Source: Ornithinibacillus halotolerans (lineage in GTDB: Bacteria > Bacillota > Bacilli > Bacillales > Amphibacillaceae). Taken from it: DNA of 64,000 nucleotides. The DNA lies in assembly GCF_014637405.1 (NCBI RefSeq), contig NZ_BMEY01000011.1, forward strand, positions 62,001 through 126,000. The letters are read 5' to 3'. Below are positions 34,950 through 44,000 of this stretch, one piece after another. A model generated the notes under the pieces. That model was not told the origin of the DNA. It saw nothing but the letters and a program-made list of their open reading frames with translations, and did not search any database. A program made the translations under genes and the position numbers. The number at the start of each line of letters is the position of its first letter. Within the stretch, counting starts at the first letter, position 1.

Positions 34950-36273
34950 CTACTCCTTCATACATCTCTTCTAGTTCCGGTTTTAATTGGAAAGCTCTAT
35001 TTAGTTCTTCTTTCATAAGAGCTGCCTTCCCTTGTGAACGATATATATCTGCGCGAAGAGTATGTACCTCTGCAATTTCCTGATTAATGCCAGAAATAAA
35101 ATCTAGTAAATCTAATGCTTTGTCATATTCCTCACTATCTTTTAAGCACATGACACGATATAAATAAATATCGACAGCAGCTGGATCTTGAAGGGTAGCT
35201 AAGCGGTAAATAGAATTTGCTTCTTTATACAGCTTATTTGCCTCTTCTTGCTTCCCAATCTGCTTCAAGCAAAACGGTCGATAATATAATGCGGCATAAT
35301 AATAAGAATCTTTCCCTTTATTATTAATTAGTGCAGTAGCAACTTCTAACGCCTCATTATATTCTTCCTTAGCAAGATACATATTCATTAACATAAAGCG
35401 TGCTTCCCCTTCGAAAGAGTCTTCGTCTTCCAAGGAAATACATTCTTTACAACTTGCAATCGCCTGGTCCACGTCTTGTTTTTCTGCTGCAATTTGTGCT
35501 TCTAACAATACGAAACCTCGTTTGGCTTCATCATAATACTTCATCTGTTTGGCTGTATGAATTAATTGATAAGCTAAATCAAATTGTCCGTTAAGAGCAA
35601 CAGATTTCACATAATCATGCATTAACTCCGGATCTTCTGGGAAACGGTCCGATGCAGCCTTGGAGAATGCAACCGCTTCTTCAATCTTTCCTTTATGAAT
35701 GAGTAATTGTGTTTTCAAATGGTACCCATCGAATAATTCTGGTGAACTCTTTAACAGTTCATCTACACTTTCTTCCGCACTATCAATCATGTCTAAACGG
35801 ACTAAGACAGATATTTTTTTCACTAAATAATCTGGTCTTGCTGGGTTTTTAAGATGGGCTTTTTGAAAATATCGAAGTGCCATTTGGTCATCATTTAAAT
35901 GCTCATAAGCCATCCCCACGAAGAACAATGCTTCGTCATTATCGTATCCATTTGAAAGTGCTAGATTATAATTCTCTAACCCTTCATGAACATTATCGTT
36001 CATGAAACAAGCATTTCCATACAGAAAGTAAAGCTCTCCACTCTTTTCAATCAAAAGTGCTTTTTTGTATTGATTCTTTGCTTCTTTGAAATTATTAGAG
36101 GCCATATAGAGATCCCCGTAGTTCTTGTAGTTATCTACTAACATAGGATCCAACTCTATTGCTCTATCTAACTTCTTTTGAGCCGCTGGGAAATTACCAG
36201 CCTGGATTAGAAGCACACTTTGTTGGTTTAAATCTTTTGCCTCAAGTCTTTGTTCATTCACATTAACTTCCAT
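34942..36273 (-). CDS. TPR-repeat protein of the type VII locus
   Basis: This is a cytoplasmic protein of about 443 residues made of tetratricopeptide repeats, e.g. MLVDNYKNYGDLYMASNNFKEAKNQYKKAL and PARPDYLVKKISVLVRLDMIDSAEESV. I choose the ATG at 36273 (MEVNVNEQRLEAK), which has AAGGAGG 5 bases upstream; an in-frame ATG 42 bases earlier has no ribosome binding site and would overlap the immunity-like gene. No membrane segment is seen. TPR proteins are commonly chaperones or assembly scaffolds; here the gene is coupled to the WXG-like gene, so a chaperone-like role for secreted substrates is possible. Confidence 0.82.
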   Translation of the reverse strand: MEVNVNEQRLEAKDLNQQSVLLIQAGNFPAAQKKLDRAIELDPMLVDNYKNYGDLYMASNNFKEAKNQYKKALLIEKSGELYFLYGNACFMNDNVHEGLENYNLALSNGYDNDEALFFVGMAYEHLNDDQMALRYFQKAHLKNPARPDYLVKKISVLVRLDMIDSAEESVDELLKSSPELFDGYHLKTQLLIHKGKIEEAVAFSKAASDRFPEDPELMHDYVKSVALNGQFDLAYQLIHTAKQMKYYDEAKRGFVLLEAQIAAEKQDVDQAIASCKECISLEDEDSFEGEARFMLMNMYLAKEEYNEALEVATALINNKGKDSYYYAALYYRPFCLKQIGKQEEANKLYKEANSIYRLATLQDPAAVDIYLYRVMCLKDSEEYDKALDLLDFISGINQEIAEVHTLRADIYRSQGKAALMKEELNRAFQLKPELEEMYEGVGG

Positions 36274-36311
36274 AGCAACCTCCTTGCGATTATTTAAATC
36301 CATCTTTCCTA

Positions 36312-36902
36312 TCATTTTTCTGCCACAACAACCTTTATTGGAGAGTGTTTTTCTATTTCGGCAACAAAATCAACATCTGGATCTGCTGAAGTATAGAAGT
36401 AACAAATTGTTCTATTGACATTTCTATGATAAGTTGGCTTCTCAGGTACTGTTCCATCTTTGTTATAGTCGTACCAAATTGCTTCTACATCTCCATATAT
36501 TGCAATTCGCATCTTTACCGTTCCGAATTCTATTTTTTCTATTTCGTTGTAATAAAACTTCCAATATTCTTTTCTCTGAACCTTCCTACTGTAGTAATAT
36601 TTTTCTCTATACAATATTAGGTAATCATCATAAAACCAAATCTCAAAAGGAGAAGGAACTCTATGGCTGCCGTCTGCGAATGTTAATCCAACCGCAAGCA
36701 CAACAAGCATTACTTGTGATGACCAACTCAGTTCCTTAAACATATTTTCTTGGAAGATCAAAGAGCTTAGAATAACGAATGCAACAATAATCCAAACTCC
36801 TTTTTTAATTCTACCCAACCATGGATTCGGATTTTTAGGCACTAACATTGCTTCTTTCGCTTTGAGTACATAATTTGGTTTTTCTTCTCTAATTGTTTCC
36901 AT
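36312..36902 (-). CDS. Two-TM paralogous protein 1 (candidate immunity protein)
   Basis: This is a 196-residue protein of an unnamed family. A cytoplasmic N-terminus (PNYVLKAKEAM) precedes two hydrophobic segments (about 34-50 and 62-75), then a β-rich C-terminal domain with PSPFEIWFYDDYLILYREKYYYSR and SADPDVDFVAEIEKHSPIKV, perhaps PH-like. It is about 90% identical by eye to the copy at 37567-38157 and more distant from the other two. Four tandem paralogues next to one effector are typical of immunity genes in type VII toxin loci. Function is inferred from position only. Confidence 0.7.
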   Translation of the reverse strand: METIREEKPNYVLKAKEAMLVPKNPNPWLGRIKKGVWIIVAFVILSSLIFQENMFKELSWSSQVMLVVLAVGLTFADGSHRVPSPFEIWFYDDYLILYREKYYYSRKVQRKEYWKFYYNEIEKIEFGTVKMRIAIYGDVEAIWYDYNKDGTVPEKPTYHRNVNRTICYFYTSADPDVDFVAEIEKHSPIKVVVAEK

Positions 36903-36943
36903 TGCTCAACTCCTTGGGTCAAGGAGGCCCTCACCCAGCCACA

Positions 36944-37525
36944 TTAACTCTCATTTAGTGAAACTTTTATAGGAGAGTTTTTTTCAATTTCGGCAACAAA
37001 ATCTACTTCGGGAGCTTCGGATGTATAAAACCAAGTAATACCACTCCCTTTTTTGTGGAAAGATGGTTTTTCGGGTAGTGTTCCATCTTGGTTATAGTTA
37101 TACCAAGTAAATTCACCGACTCCGATTATGTTCATTTTTTTTGAAACTGTTCGGTATTTGAATTCTTTAATATCCTTATAACAGAATTTGTTGTATTCTT
37201 TCTTGAAATGTTTTTTACTATAATAATGCTTCTCCCGATAGACAATAAGATAATCATCATAAAATTGTATTTCGAATGGAGAAGGTACCATTTTATTTCC
37301 TCCAGCAAAACTTACACCTATCGCTAACACAATGAGCATTATTCTTGCAGACCATGTAAGTTCGCTGAATATATTTTCTTGGAAAATAAAGGATCCAATT
37401 ATAACTAAACCTACTATAATCCAGACAACTTTTTTGAGCTTACTAAAATTATCATTTTTTGGGACTATTACACCTTCATTGGCTTTTAGTATATAATTTG
37501 GTTTTTCTTCTCTGGGTATCTTCAC
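36944..37525 (-). CDS. Two-TM paralogous protein 2 (candidate immunity protein)
   Basis: This is a 193-residue member of the same family as 36312, 37567 and 38293. It keeps the opening EEKPNYILKANEG, the two membrane segments, PSPFEIQFYDDYLIVYREKHYYS and the end VDFVAEIEKNSPIKVSLNES. Sequence between these anchors is much more divergent from copies 1 and 3. A piece of a gene like this one survives as a relic at 38199-38275, which shows that the row expanded by segmental duplication. Confidence 0.7.
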   Translation of the reverse strand: MKIPREEKPNYILKANEGVIVPKNDNFSKLKKVVWIIVGLVIIGSFIFQENIFSELTWSARIMLIVLAIGVSFAGGNKMVPSPFEIQFYDDYLIVYREKHYYSKKHFKKEYNKFCYKDIKEFKYRTVSKKMNIIGVGEFTWYNYNQDGTLPEKPSFHKKGSGITWFYTSEAPEVDFVAEIEKNSPIKVSLNES

Positions 37526-37566
37526 TGTTTAACTCCTTTGTAAGAGCGAAAATTCCATTGTTCTTA

Positions 37567-38157
37567 CTATTTATCTTCAATAGCAACCTTAATTGGAGAG
37601 TGTTCTTCTATTTCGGCAACAAAATCAACATCTGGATCTGCTGAAGTATAGAAGTAACAAATTGTTCTTTTAACATTTCTATGATAAGTTGGCTTCTCAG
37701 GTACTGTTCCATCTTTGTTGTAGTCGTACCAAATTGCTTCTACATCTCCATATATTGCAATTCGCTTCTTTATCGTTCCGAGTTCTATTTTTTCTATTTC
37801 GTTGTAATAAAACTTCCAATATTCTTTTCTCTGAACCTTCCTACTGTAGTAATATTTTTCTCTATACAATATTAGATGATCATCATAAAACCGAATCTCA
37901 AAGGGAGAAGGAACTCTATGGCTGCCGTCTGCAAATGTTAATCCAACCGCAAGTACAACAAGCATTACTTGTGATGACCAACTTAGTTCCTTAAACATAT
38001 TTTCTTGATAGATCAAAGAGCTTAGAATAATGAAAGCAACAATAATCCAAACTCCTTTTTTCATTCTCCCCAACCATGGATTCGGATTTTTATGAACCGT
38101 CATTGCTTCTTTCGCTTTTAGTACATAATTTGGTGTTTCTTTTTTTACAGTTTCCAT
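37567..38157 (-). CDS. Two-TM paralogous protein 3 (candidate immunity protein)
   Basis: This is a 196-residue near-duplicate of the 36312 product, with about 20 substitutions in 196 positions. The duplication includes the upstream spacer (CTCCTTGGGTCAAGGAGGCC), so it is recent. Substitutions cluster at the ends and in the loops (for example residues 4-8, 20-22 and 190-194), while the membrane segments and the YNEIEKIE region are almost unchanged. Confidence 0.7.
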   Translation of the reverse strand: METVKKETPNYVLKAKEAMTVHKNPNPWLGRMKKGVWIIVAFIILSSLIYQENMFKELSWSSQVMLVVLAVGLTFADGSHRVPSPFEIRFYDDHLILYREKYYYSRKVQRKEYWKFYYNEIEKIELGTIKKRIAIYGDVEAIWYDYNKDGTVPEKPTYHRNVKRTICYFYTSADPDVDFVAEIEEHSPIKVAIEDK

Positions 38158-38198
38158 TGCTCAACTCCTTGGGTCAAGGAGGCCCTCACCCAGTCACA

Positions 38199-38275
38199 TT
38201 AACTCTCAAAATGTAATTTTTATAGGAGAGTATTTTACTATAATTATGTCTTTCTCGATTAGACAATAAAATACA
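38199..38275 (-). pseudogene. Relic of a further paralogue
   Basis: Behind the spacer shared with copy 1, the bases 38199-38235 match the 3' end of a gene like 36944-37525 (compare AACTTTTATAGGAGAG there with AATTTTTATAGGAGAG here), and 38240-38275 resemble an internal segment of that gene at 37217-37255. The middle is deleted. It is too short to encode a protein. Confidence 0.65.
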
Positions 38276-38292
38276 AGGTTGTAGTTCTAGAT

Positions 38293-38874
38293 CTAACTAT
38301 TTTCCACAACAACTTTTATCGGTGAATGCTTTTCGATTTCTGCAACAAAGTCAACTTCCTTGTCTGTTGATGTGTCAAAATAACAAAATCCGCCTTTAGT
38401 AGTTTTGTGATAGGTTGGCTTATCTGGTAGGGTCCCATCTTTTTTATAGTCGTACCATATCCCCTCAATTGTCCCGTAGATACTGATGCGCTCCGTAGTT
38501 GTTCTATGGACTATTTTTTCAATTTCATCGTAATAGAATTTATTAAATTCTTTTCGAGGGAGCTTACCATAATACCGTTTCTCACGAAAAACAACCAAAT
38601 AATCATTATAAAAACGAATTTCAAAAGGTGATGGAACTCTCATGCTATTTTTGGTAAATGTTAATACAAGAGCCAGCACAATAAGCATTACTTGTGATGA
38701 CCAGCTTAGCTCACTAAACATATTTTCTTGGAAAATAATCGAGAGTAAGATAACTAAACCGACAATAATCCAAATTGCTTTTTTCAACATACTTAGCCAT
38801 GGGTTTTTGGGAGTTAGTACCCCCTCTATAGCTTTTAATACATAATTTGGTTTTTCTTCTCTTATTGTTTCCAT
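38293..38874 (-). CDS. Two-TM paralogous protein 4 (candidate immunity protein)
   Basis: This is a 193-residue member of the family and the copy nearest to the effector gene (46 bases), so the best candidate for its cognate immunity protein. It keeps KPNYVLKAIEG, two membrane segments (IWIIVGLVILLSIIF and MLIVLALVLTF), PSPFEIRFYNDYLVVFREKRYYG and VDFVAEIEKHSPIKVVVENS. It is divergent from copies 1 and 3 in the middle. Membrane location fits an effector that attacks the membrane, as for the DUF443-type immunity proteins of TspA; that is an analogy, not homology. Confidence 0.7.
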   Translation of the reverse strand: METIREEKPNYVLKAIEGVLTPKNPWLSMLKKAIWIIVGLVILLSIIFQENMFSELSWSSQVMLIVLALVLTFTKNSMRVPSPFEIRFYNDYLVVFREKRYYGKLPRKEFNKFYYDEIEKIVHRTTTERISIYGTIEGIWYDYKKDGTLPDKPTYHKTTKGGFCYFDTSTDKEVDFVAEIEKHSPIKVVVENS

Positions 38875-38920
38875 TGTATTACTCCTAAACTATAGTACTT
38901 TTCAGTACTGTTATATTTCA

Positions 38921-40300
38921 TTAACGTATACCAACTGCAGTGTTATTTGGACTTGTTAGTTTTTCCATGACACCTTGATCAATGTGATATGGATTTAATA
39001 ATTTTTTAATACCTTCAGACCCCTTAGAAATACCATCAAATATTGACGTAACGTCTCCACCTTTTATTCTGTCATCTCCTGGCAAACTAGTTATAGGTAT
39101 TAACGGAACAGCAATACCTCCGATAGTATTCTTATTTGCCCCATTATTAAGTAGCGAATTAATGGAAGACAGTATATTTTTGCTTGATTTCACTCCATCT
39201 TTCCCGGTAGTAAAATTCATAAAGTCCTTCTCAAAGTTTTTAGCAAAGCCTGCAGCAAATTCTTTACCATATTCAGCAAAGAATTTCCAGTTCCCCATCG
39301 TTAAAGCCCTCTTAGCATCTGTTATACCATTTACAACATCGGTTTTAAGTTTAGTGCTAAATAGACTCCAATTCTGTTTGTTTGCAATATCAAAAATCTT
39401 AATGTTATTTATATTAGATGGATCTCCAGTGGCCCATTTATATCCTTTCTTAGCAAGGTTTCCAATTCCACCAACCGCTGTAATAATGGTAGTAACAGTA
39501 GCTGCTCCATCAAGGATACTTGCAAATCGATGTAATCCCTTGTCATCCTCCATCCGCATCATATCGGATAACGTATTAACGTCCCTTAACCGCTGCCCCA
39601 TCACAGGGTTATCGGCTCGTGTTTCTTTATATCCTTTAATCTCATTGGCAAAATTGGCAAAACTATTTAATAACATAATAAATCCACCAATAACACCAGC
39701 AATGATGACAAGTAGAGCTCCACCAGATATAATTGCAACGGCTATTGTTGCAACGGCTAATGCCAGTTCTATTACGAAGACCCCAATACTCTTAAGAAGT
39801 TCTTTTCCACCTTCAAAGTGAAACCAGTTTTTAATACTTTGTTTAAAGTCATCTAATCCAGCTAAGAACTGGTCTCTTACATCCCCTAACCATCTGCCGA
39901 TAGCCGTATTATTTTCAAATTTAGTAAGTAAGGAGGTAATCGTGCTAATGACTTTATTATCTTTTATCCCATGTCTTTGTTTAAAGCTAGCTGTCAAAGA
40001 TGAAACTTTCGACTTCACGCTTCGATCTGTCGTTTCACATTGCGCTCTTAAATCGGTTAAATCATCCGCGTATTTGCTGTAGTTTGTTGCGCGGTCTCTT
40101 AATGTAGACATTTTACTACTTGCGTTACTTTTCGCTGTAGAAAGGTTGGAAGACCATGGTCCATTGTAACTGTTTAATTTACTGTAAACTCTTTTATCAA
40201 TGGCATCTGCATAGTTATCTAACCGCTTTGCTACTGATTTTGCCTCACTCGCTGCATTCTTTAGACTCCTGTATGATATGGAAGCAATACTCATTTTCAA
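38921..40300 (-). CDS. Candidate type VII effector with hydrophobic central region
   Basis: This is a 459-residue protein. Residues 1-100 are helical and WXG/LXG-like (SLKNAASEAKSVAKRLDNYADAI, GPWSSNLSTAKSNASSKM), the kind of N-terminus recognised by EssC. Residues about 165-215 are strongly hydrophobic and Gly-rich (IELALAVATIAVAIISGGALLVIIAGVIGGFIMLL), like a membrane-inserting segment. The C-terminus has no nuclease, NADase or deaminase motif that I can see. A membrane-depolarising toxin is the best guess, supported by the membrane proteins encoded after it. The gene overlaps the helical-protein gene by 4 bases. It might also be truncated at its toxin end. Confidence 0.72.
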   Translation of the reverse strand: MKMSIASISYRSLKNAASEAKSVAKRLDNYADAIDKRVYSKLNSYNGPWSSNLSTAKSNASSKMSTLRDRATNYSKYADDLTDLRAQCETTDRSVKSKVSSLTASFKQRHGIKDNKVISTITSLLTKFENNTAIGRWLGDVRDQFLAGLDDFKQSIKNWFHFEGGKELLKSIGVFVIELALAVATIAVAIISGGALLVIIAGVIGGFIMLLNSFANFANEIKGYKETRADNPVMGQRLRDVNTLSDMMRMEDDKGLHRFASILDGAATVTTIITAVGGIGNLAKKGYKWATGDPSNINNIKIFDIANKQNWSLFSTKLKTDVVNGITDAKRALTMGNWKFFAEYGKEFAAGFAKNFEKDFMNFTTGKDGVKSSKNILSSINSLLNNGANKNTIGGIAVPLIPITSLPGDDRIKGGDVTSIFDGISKGSEGIKKLLNPYHIDQGVMEKLTSPNNTAVGIR

Positions 40301-40713
40301 CCACCTCCAAATAACTTTCTTGCTAATTCTGCTCGTTCTTCTGCTTTTTTCGCTTTGTATTTAGAATAATAATAATCTCGGCTTGATATAGCTTGGTTTA
40401 ATAATTGATTCAACCGGGAAATTTCATCTTCCAGACCGTCTTGTGTTCTACTTAAATTTCTATCCTGTGACACACTTTTTTCTTTTTTATTTAAATGGGT
40501 GTTTGCTTGGGAGGTGAAAATCGAATTATGCCTTACCCCTTTATTTAAATCATGTGTCAAATCTTCATATTCAAAATTTACGTCCCAAATTTCTCCTTGC
40601 ATATCGCCGAGACGGTTTAAAATCCTCTCTAAGTCCCTTATATTATCCTCATAATCATCTACTTCTCGTTTCTTCTTTAGATAAAGATTATAATAATAAG
40701 AACTACTGGCCAC
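40297..40713 (-). CDS. YwqH/DUF5082-like helical protein (effector partner)
   Basis: This is a 138-residue, almost wholly α-helical coiled-coil protein (YYYNLYLKKKREVDDYEDNIRDLERIL, RTQDGLEDEISRLNQLL, YYYSKYKAKKAEERAELARKL). It fits the small helical proteins encoded directly before LXG effectors in Bacillus, which bind the effector N-terminus and help target it. The start is 4 bases inside the spacing expected for coupling: its stop overlaps the effector ATG (40297-40300). No signal peptide. Confidence 0.78.
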   Translation of the reverse strand: MASSSYYYNLYLKKKREVDDYEDNIRDLERILNRLGDMQGEIWDVNFEYEDLTHDLNKGVRHNSIFTSQANTHLNKKEKSVSQDRNLSRTQDGLEDEISRLNQLLNQAISSRDYYYSKYKAKKAEERAELARKLFGGG

Positions 40714-40729
40714 CTTCCCTCACCCTTTC

Positions 40730-41047
40730 TTAACCTTCCATCGCCATATCAAACTGTTGACGTATTTGATCATCGGCTGTTGCATATTGTGCTTCCGCTT
40801 CAACGAGCATGTCGTAAACATCTCTTAAAGCATCACCAAAGTCATCAATTTTAGAAATCAACAGTTTATATTGGGTTTCAAATTCATCTCGACCTTCACC
40901 AACCCAGTTCTCTTTTACGTTTTGCGTAATTCTAGCAACTTCTTGATTTGTTTCTTGATAAGCATCTACAATTTCCTTGATTTGGACATGGGTCTGATTG
41001 ATTCTTTCCTGTTCAATCGTACCTTTAACTATGGACACAACTCCCAC
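40730..41047 (-). CDS. WXG100 family protein (second)
   Basis: This is a 105-residue WXG100 protein encoded directly behind EssC (gap of 5 bases) and before the effector pair. The motif W-V-G is in VKENWVGEGRDEFETQY (about residue 48), between two amphipathic helices (HVQIKEIVDAYQETNQEVARI and ISKIDDFGDALRDVYDMLVEAEAQYATADDQI). It is likely the secreted partner or effector-associated Esx of this module. Both sequence and position differ from the EsxA-like protein at 34263. Confidence 0.9.
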   Translation of the reverse strand: MGVVSIVKGTIEQERINQTHVQIKEIVDAYQETNQEVARITQNVKENWVGEGRDEFETQYKLLISKIDDFGDALRDVYDMLVEAEAQYATADDQIRQQFDMAMEG

Positions 41048-41052
41048 CTCAC

Positions 41053-44000
41053 TTATTCAAAGATTTTAATTTTTGTATATCCAGAGCTGTCGAAACGATA
41101 CCCATTCGATTTTTCAAAGGTTGTTTCTGCTCGGAGTCTTGCTGGAACATCAAATACTTTACTCTCTAATATTGGTGCAAATAGAATTGCTTTTTTCTCT
41201 TCTTTAATTGTTTTTAATACTTCAGATGCATTAAAGCCAACTGTTTCATTTTCCATCGTTGTAATTAGTACGAAGGATAATGCTTCATTTGCATCTTTAA
41301 TGACTCCAGCAAATGATTTACTTTCGTTTCTGTCACTACTAATCCGCTTAAATACTTCGGTATTATTTAAGATTAATAGTTTATAGGACAGGTCTTCTAA
41401 CTCATCTAAGTCTTTCCTTCTTGTGATTTCTTCATGGAAGTCATTCACATAGAGGAGACCTTCTGCTGGATCATTTGTATACTTTTGGACAAATCCTAAT
41501 GCAGAAAATTCCTGTAACGATTTAGATTTATCATCAATAATGATTGCTTCGATATTGTGATAAATAATCGTTTGACTGAGCAATTGAAGCAGATTAACTG
41601 TGAATCGCTCTTTACTCTCTCTATCTCCCATTAGTGTCATGGAACCACTACGATTGAAGTCCAACGTAGAATACTCTACTTTGTCATAGTCCATTCCGAT
41701 CGGTAAGATACCTTTCTTCTTAAATGCTTCCGCATCTGTTTGTAATGCTTCTTGAAGAATCAGTTTCTCTGGAACCATCGGGATTGTGCGAGCTGTTGCC
41801 TGACATTCTGTATTACGTTTTTCAATGAATTGCTTCAATTCAGCACTTCGCTCTGCTTCTTTTGAGCTATTACCAAAGATTGCAACTTGATATTCCAAAA
41901 TACGTTTATCTAGCATTAATAGCCCTCGACCAGCAGTATCCTTCGGTGTTTGCTTATTATGACCGAAAGCAGCACTATATTCGGACTTATCATTACAATT
42001 AAGAACAAGCTTCCTACCGAAGTTCCCTTGTGTTCGGTAATTAAGAGCATTCGATGTTGCGGATGTAATAATGAATGAAATTCCAACCCCTTGTGCTTCA
42101 CGGCTAAGACTATTCAATTCATCTGCTTGATTCGGGAAATATTCCTTAAAGGCAGCCATATTATCAATCACTACAACAACCATCGGAATATCTGTAAATC
42201 CAGCGTCTAAATAAGCTGAAAAGCTTCCTACACCTTTGCTGGAAAGAATTGTTTTTCTTTCCGCTACCATCGTGTTTAATAGCTTAAAGAGGTTTTTACA
42301 CTTTTCTTCTTCATTTGATAGTACGACCCCACCAACATGTTTGGCGTTTTCGAATGTTTTTAGTACCATGCTACCGCAGTCAATTAAATATAGATTCACT
42401 TGAGAAGGATCATATTTATTAATTAACCCGTATGTTAACGTTTGTAGCATTGTTGTTTTACCTGTTTGTGCAGAACCAACTAAGTATACATTTTCCTTCG
42501 ATGGCTCAATCACAACCTGGCCTTGACGTTGTTGTTCTGGATCATCATACATTCCAATTGGTACGGAAATATTCAGTTCATTATTCGTGCTGTAATCAAG
42601 CGAATTCGTGTTAATGACATCTGGTAGGGAAGGTAAGCAAATACCTGGAAGTTGTTCGATTCCCTTTACTGCGCAGAAGTCATGCACATATTCCACAATT
42701 GCTTCTAATTGGGTCTTTGTTTCCACTGCTGTTTTAGCCTTTTTATTTGAATAGACTAAACGCTTCTTTCCCCAAATATTTCGTTCATACAGTTCAAAAA
42801 TTCGCTCGTTCATGTCATTACCAGTTGGAACGTGACCACCACTATATGCAGATTGGAATAAGTCAAATATTTCATTGTTCCCTACTTGGAAGTATGCTCG
42901 ACCAGGTTCCACAATTTCAGCTGCAAGTGGTGTTTTAATAACTTCGGTACTATCTTCTCTCGTTTGTACTTTCAAACATAATTTGAACTTAGAGTTACTC
43001 CAGATTTGGTTATCCACCACACCAGCTGGTTTCTGAGTTGCAAGGATTAGATGGATTCCTAATGTTCGCCCGATACGAGCGGCTGAAATAATTTCTTTCA
43101 TAAAGTCAGGATGTTCTGCTTTTAGTTCGGCGAATTCATCGACAACCATGATCAAATGCGGTAACGGTTTATCAACTTTCTTCGCCTTAAATAGCTTGAT
43201 GTAATCATTAATATGGTTGACTCCTGCATCGGAGAACATTTCTTGTCGTTTGACTAACTCTGCTTTAATCGATAATAAGGATCGATTAATTTCTCTACCA
43301 TCAATGTTCGTAATCGTTCCAATAAGATGCGGTAAATTTTTAAACTGGTTAGCCATTCCTCCACCTTTGAAGTCGATAATGACAAACCCAACTTCATATG
43401 GATGGTACAAAGTTGCCATCGATAAAATGTAGCTCTGGATAATTTCACTTTTCCCTGAGCCTGTCGTACCAGCAACTAATCCATGTGGGCCATGTGCTCC
43501 AGCTTTGTCACTGATATCGAGAAAAACAACTTCATTTTTCCGCTTTACACCAAGCGGTGCTGCCATACTGTTATACACTTGGGCGGTTTCCCAACGATCG
43601 TTTAAGTTCAGATCTTCGACTGACATAATTCCTAACAGTTCAAACATCGAAATGTTTTTTGTCAGTTCCCCTTCTAATGACACTTCGTCGACTGTTACTG
43701 CTCCAAGTCTTAAGGCAATATCTAGTGCAATTTGATTTGGTATCTCAGGGTATTCGAACTGTAGTACATGATCTCCTCGTTTCGTATGCAACACATTTCC
43801 ATGCCTTGATTCCATACGAATAATTTCTGTACAACCTTGTGGCAACATTTCTTCATACTCTTCAAAGAATACAAACGTAAAACCATATTCATGACAATTT
43901 TTTATATATTTTGAAACAGGATGCGTACGAATGACGGAGGCATCTGTTACAAAAACAACATAATATTCATCCCATTCTTTCGAGTCTTTTCCGCGTTTTG

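Noticed and set aside
38199-38290. Possible small regulatory RNA between immunity-like genes 3 and 4
   Set aside because: Better explained as a gene relic, because both parts match a neighbouring paralogue.
39162-39821. Frame of 219 residues opposite the effector gene
   Set aside because: Antisense to a well-supported gene with a coupled start; no ribosome binding site.
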